Shown here in pieces: positions 59,973 through 64,000 of a DNA stretch of 64,000 bases; position 1 is the stretch's first letter, and each line of letters opens with the position of its first letter. The DNA lies in contig NZ_JABMII010000001.1 in assembly GCF_014884995.1 (NCBI RefSeq), positions 173,661-237,660 of the forward strand. Direction: 5' to 3'. Position numbers and translations under genes: made by a program. The notes below the pieces were generated by a model that saw nothing but the letters and a program-made list of their open reading frames with translations, did no database searches and was not told the origin of the DNA. The DNA comes from Spirabiliibacterium pneumoniae (lineage in GTDB: Bacteria > Pseudomonadota > Gammaproteobacteria > Enterobacterales > Pasteurellaceae).

Positions 59973-62900
59973 ATGATGCAAACATTTCGCGGCTCGCCCG
60001 CACTTTCTGATTTCCGCTTGCAACACTTGCACAACGCATTTCATACGCACAATTTACCTGTGCGTGAATGCTACGCCGAATACCTCCACTTTGTGGATCT
60101 GCAAAGCGCACTGGATACCCGTGAAGAAGCCCAGCTGACCGCACTTTTGCATTATGGGCCAACCCTAGCCGAACACACGCCAAAAGGCGAATGTGTGATT
60201 GTGATTCCCCGCATTGGTACCATCTCTTCATGGTCTTCTAAAGCCACCGATATTGCCCACAATTGTGGCTTGAGCAAAGTCAAACGCATTGAGCGCGGCT
60301 TGGCCTATTACCTCACGCTCAGCGCGCCATTAAACGAAAGCCAATGGGACACACTGCGCGGCTTGCTACACGATAGAATGTTAGAAACCACTATCACCAC
60401 CCCAGAACAAGCCCACGCCCTTTTTGAACATCAAGCCCCGAAACCTTTCACCGTCATCGACATTCTCTCCCAAGGCAAAACCGCACTTGAACAAGCCAAC
60501 CGTGATCTAGGTCTGGCGTTAGCCGATGATGAAATTGACTATCTGTTTGCGCAATTTAGTGAATTGAAGCGTAACCCAATTGATGTTGAGCTTTATATGT
60601 TTGCGCAGGCCAACTCTGAGCATTGCCGACACAAAATTTTTAATGCTACTTGGATTATTGACGGCACACCACAGGCAAAATCATTATTTAAAATGATTAA
60701 AAACACCTATGAAAAAACCCCTGACTATGTCCTCAGTGCCTACAAAGATAACGCCGCCGTCATGGAAGGCTCGACTGTGGGGCGATTTTTTGCAGATACA
60801 GATGGGCAATATCGCTACCACAACGAGCGCACCGATATTTTGATGAAAGTGGAAACCCACAACCATCCAACGGCCATTTCGCCATTCCCAGGGGCGGCGA
60901 CAGGATCGGGCGGTGAAATCCGTGACGAGGGTGCCACAGGGCGAGGGTCAAAACCGAAAGCAGGCTTGGTGGGCTTTTCCGTGTCTAACTTGTGTATACC
61001 GCACTTTACCCAACCGTGGGAGCAGCCGCTGAGCAAGCCATCACGCATTGCCAGCGCTCTAGAGATTATGCTGCAAGGCCCGCTTGGTGGCGCGGCCTTT
61101 AATAACGAATTTGGTCGCCCTGCGCTGCTCGGCTATTTCCGCACCTATGAACAACGTGTTAACACCCACGGGGTTGAGGAAGTGCGTGGTTACCACAAAC
61201 CAATTATGCTAGCGGGCGGCTTGGGCAACATTCGCACCGAGCATGTCGAAAAAGGTGATATTCCTGTTGGCGCGCAGCTGATTGTACTCGGTGGGCCTGC
61301 GATGAACATTGGGCTCGGCGGCGGTGCGGCCTCATCTATGGCCACAGGCAAATCGAAAGAAGATCTCGATTTCGCCTCCGTGCAACGGGACAATCCAGAA
61401 ATGGAGCGCCGCTGCCAAGAGGTGATCGACCGCTGCTGGCAAATGGGCGATGACAACCCGATTTTATTTATCCACGATGTCGGCGCAGGCGGGCTTTCCA
61501 ATGCGATGCCTGAACTGGTTAACGACGGCGGGCGCGGCGGCAACTTTGAGCTACGCAAGGTGCTCTCTGATGAGCCTGGCATGACACCGCTGGAGATTTG
61601 GTGTAACGAATCACAAGAGCGCTATGTGCTCGCCGTCGCCCCTGATCGCTTGAGCCAATTTAAAGCCTTGTGTGAACGTGAACGCGCGCCGTTCGCCGTG
61701 ATTGGCGAGGCGATTGAGCAACCGCACTTGACCCTCAACGATGCGCACTTCAACAACAAGCCGATCGACATGCCGCTCAACGTTCTGCTCGGCAAGCCAC
61801 CGAAAATGACCCGCGATGTGCAAACCGCACAAGCTCAAAGCGAGCCGCTCGCCTGTGAACACATCGATCTCAATGATGCCGTGGAGCGTGTGCTACGCTT
61901 GCCAGTGGTGGCGGAAAAAACCTTTCTGATCACCATCGGTGATCGCTCTGTCACAGGCATGGTTGCGCGTGATCAAATGGTAGGCCCATGGCAAATCCCA
62001 GTTGCGGATTGCGCCGTCACCACCGCCAGCCTCGACAGCTATTTTGGCGAAGCCATGTCCATCGGCGAACGCGCGCCGATTGCCCTGCTCGATTTTGCTG
62101 CCTCTGCTCGCATGGCAGTGGCGGAATCACTGACCAATATCGCAGGCAGTTGCATTGGTGATATTAAACACATCAAACTGTCTGCTAACTGGATGGCCGC
62201 CGCGGGGCATACTGGCGAAGACGCAGGGCTTTATGCCGCTGTGAAAGCCATCGGGGAAGAACTTTGCCCAGCCTTAGGCTTAACCATTCCAGTGGGGAAA
62301 GATTCCATGTCGATGCAAACCCGTTGGCAAGAAAACGGCGAGCAAAAACAAGTTACCGCGCCACTTTCTTTGGTCATCAGCGCTTTTGCGCGGGTGGAAG
62401 ACGTGCGCAAAACCGTCACCCCACAACTGCGCACCGACCAAGGCGAGACCGCACTTTTACTGTTGGATCTCGGTGAAAAACACAATCGCCTCGGTGGTAG
62501 CGCATTGGCACAAGTTTATGCACAATTGGGCGACAAACCTGCCGACGTGGTCAACACCTCGCGCCTCAAAGGCTTCTACAACGCAATACAAGCTCTCGTA
62601 TCACAAGGGCTATTGCTCGCCTACCACGATCGCGCCGACGGCGGCTTAATCACCACCTTACTCGAAATGGCTTTCGCAGGGCACTGCGGGCTTACGCTTG
62701 ACATCAGCGGGCTTGGTGCGGAACCTTTAAGCATTTTATTCAATGAGGAACTGGGCGGCGTGATTCAAGTGCGCGAGCGCGATCTAGCGCGCGTGCAAGC
62801 TGTGCTAGCTGAGCACGATCTAACCGCACTTTGCCACCATTTGGGCGAGGTCAACGCCAAAGACGAGATCGCGATCCGCTTTAACGGCAAGCTTATCTTC

Positions 62901-63863
62901 CAACGCCAGCGCTCGCAACTGCGCGGCATTTGGGCAGAGCTAACATGGCATATGCAGCGCTTGCGTGACAACCCTGACTGCGCCGATCAAGAGTTTGCGG
63001 CGAAAAAAGCGCCTGACGATAAAGGTTTCAGCGCACACTTAAGCTATGATCCGAGTGAAGACCTCTGTGCCCCATTCATCGCCAAAGGCATTCGCCCACG
63101 TATTGCCGTACTGCGTGAACAAGGGGTCAACAGCCATGTGGAAATGGCTGCCGCCTTTGACCGTGCTGGCTTTGATGCCATCGACGTACACATGAGCGAC
63201 TTAAGCACAGGACGACGCACACTGCACGATTTCCAAGCCTTTGTTGCCTGTGGCGGGTTCTCCTATGGCGACGTGCTCGGCGCCGGTGGCGGTTGGGCAA
63301 AATCAATTTTGTTCAACCCACAACTGCGCGAGCAATTCAGTCAATTTTTCACCCGCGACACCCTTGCGCTGGGTATTTGTAACGGCTGTCAAATGCTCTC
63401 TACTTTGGCAGAAATCATTCCAGGCACCACACACTGGGGGCGCTTTGTCACCAATAAATCTGAGCGTTTTGAAGCACGCACTGCGCTGGTGAAAATCGTG
63501 GAAAACCATTCCCCGTGGTTTGCGGGCATGGGCGGCTCACAAATGCCAATCGCCGTAGCGCACGGAGAGGGGCGTTTAGAGTTACAAGGTGAGGATCAAT
63601 TGGCGCAATTGTGGGCGAATAATCTTATCTGCGCACAATTTGTGGACAATAACGGCAAGCCAACCGAGTGTTATCCTGCTAACCCGAACGGATCTGCCGA
63701 TGGTATTACCGCACTTTGTAATCTTGACGGTCGCGTGGCGGTGATGATGCCACACCCTGAGCGAGTGTTCCGTACGGTGAGCAATTCGTGGCATCCTGAA
63801 AACTGGGGCGAAGACGGCGCGTGGATGCGGTTGTTCCGTAATGCGCGTGTGGCATTGAAGTAA
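59973..63863 (+). CDS. purL: Phosphoribosylformylglycinamidine synthase
   Basis: A 1296-residue large-type enzyme of purine synthesis making FGAM from FGAR, glutamine and ATP. The start [16 protein letters not shown] matches the E. coli N-terminus; an ATG four codons upstream is the alternative. Seen are the synthetase domains ([25 protein letters not shown]-type loops, [20 protein letters not shown]) and the C-terminal glutaminase with Cys in GICNGCQML and His-Glu in PHPERVFR. Single-gene unit with its own promoter and terminator. Confidence 0.97.
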   Translation: MMQTFRGSPALSDFRLQHLHNAFHTHNLPVRECYAEYLHFVDLQSALDTREEAQLTALLHYGPTLAEHTPKGECVIVIPRIGTISSWSSKATDIAHNCGLSKVKRIERGLAYYLTLSAPLNESQWDTLRGLLHDRMLETTITTPEQAHALFEHQAPKPFTVIDILSQGKTALEQANRDLGLALADDEIDYLFAQFSELKRNPIDVELYMFAQANSEHCRHKIFNATWIIDGTPQAKSLFKMIKNTYEKTPDYVLSAYKDNAAVMEGSTVGRFFADTDGQYRYHNERTDILMKVETHNHPTAISPFPGAATGSGGEIRDEGATGRGSKPKAGLVGFSVSNLCIPHFTQPWEQPLSKPSRIASALEIMLQGPLGGAAFNNEFGRPALLGYFRTYEQRVNTHGVEEVRGYHKPIMLAGGLGNIRTEHVEKGDIPVGAQLIVLGGPAMNIGLGGGAASSMATGKSKEDLDFASVQRDNPEMERRCQEVIDRCWQMGDDNPILFIHDVGAGGLSNAMPELVNDGGRGGNFELRKVLSDEPGMTPLEIWCNESQERYVLAVAPDRLSQFKALCERERAPFAVIGEAIEQPHLTLNDAHFNNKPIDMPLNVLLGKPPKMTRDVQTAQAQSEPLACEHIDLNDAVERVLRLPVVAEKTFLITIGDRSVTGMVARDQMVGPWQIPVADCAVTTASLDSYFGEAMSIGERAPIALLDFAASARMAVAESLTNIAGSCIGDIKHIKLSANWMAAAGHTGEDAGLYAAVKAIGEELCPALGLTIPVGKDSMSMQTRWQENGEQKQVTAPLSLVISAFARVEDVRKTVTPQLRTDQGETALLLLDLGEKHNRLGGSALAQVYAQLGDKPADVVNTSRLKGFYNAIQALVSQGLLLAYHDRADGGLITTLLEMAFAGHCGLTLDISGLGAEPLSILFNEELGGVIQVRERDLARVQAVLAEHDLTALCHHLGEVNAKDEIAIRFNGKLIFQRQRSQLRGIWAELTWHMQRLRDNPDCADQEFAAKKAPDDKGFSAHLSYDPSEDLCAPFIAKGIRPRIAVLREQGVNSHVEMAAAFDRAGFDAIDVHMSDLSTGRRTLHDFQAFVACGGFSYGDVLGAGGGWAKSILFNPQLREQFSQFFTRDTLALGICNGCQMLSTLAEIIPGTTHWGRFVTNKSERFEARTALVKIVENHSPWFAGMGGSQMPIAVAHGEGRLELQGEDQLAQLWANNLICAQFVDNNGKPTECYPANPNGSADGITALCNLDGRVAVMMPHPERVFRTVSNSWHPENWGEDGAWMRLFRNARVALK

Positions 63864-63882
63864 CTACGCTGCCGTTGTAAAC

Positions 63883-63910
63883 AAAACCGCACTTTAAAGT
63901 GCGGTTTTTT
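63883..63910 (+). terminator. Terminator after purL
   Basis: AAAACCGCACTTT and AAAGTGCGGTTTT form a perfect inverted uptake-sequence hairpin followed by TT. The remaining 90 bp of the window show one more uptake sequence and no gene. Confidence 0.88.
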
Positions 63911-64000
63911 ATTGGAGCGATGCTTTTCTCCTACACAAACCTAAAACCCAAAGTGCGGTTTAAAAACGTGACAAAGATCAAAAATCATTAAAAAAGATCG

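Overview
The window is a chromosome segment of a Pasteurellaceae bacterium of the Haemophilus-type uptake-sequence group. The 9-mer AAGTGCGGT or its complement recurs throughout, often as inverted pairs that form terminators, and the host genes (comA-E competence operon, aroK-aroB-dam, secM-secA-mutT, kdsD-kdsC, fumC, mrcA, purL) are typical of that family. I cannot name the species.

Host left flank (1-7522): an rbbA-type ABC exporter operon on the minus strand (adaptor, fused ATPase/permease, start of a second permease), the 4.5S SRP RNA gene (minus), tesB (plus), the RNase P RNA gene rnpB (minus), kdsD-kdsC (plus), and the first 36 codons of a CxxC carboxymuconolactone decarboxylase/AhpD-like gene.

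That gene is split by a complete-looking Mu-like prophage (7523-42284, about 34.8 kb) lying in reverse orientation. Its early end is on the right: an S24-type repressor (plus strand), then on the minus strand ner, muA, muB, a run of small early genes, gemA and a mor-type activator. A secreted-protein gene between terminators sits between gemA and mor. Late genes follow: amidase, holin-like, Rz/Rz1, small and large terminase, portal, MuF head protein with a nuclease-like tail, gpG, protease with nested scaffold, major head, tail sheath and tube, a frameshifted chaperone pair, tape measure, baseplate and one fibre module. At the far left end is a com gene with a DNA adenine methyltransferase in the mom position. 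Three late promoters share a dyad at the same distance from the -10 box, suggesting one Mor/C-like activator drives lysis, head and baseplate modules. Between the MuF gene and gpG lie two tandem copies of a four-helix element whose stems differ but keep pairing. This is the best candidate here for an undescribed RNA.

Host right flank (42289-64000): the 3' part of the split gene, fumC, a periplasmic chalcone-isomerase-like protein, a DUF4298 protein, mrcA divergent from comABCDE, then aroK-aroB-dam, dciA divergent from secM-secA-mutT, a 49-residue Arg-rich protein, mltF, and purL with a strong promoter. No tRNA, CRISPR array or insertion sequence was seen. Intergenic stretches over 300 bp (3950-4362, 5230-5792) are filled by the two RNA genes; 7550-7770 and 24839-25077 hold only prophage-end or promoter/terminator signals.
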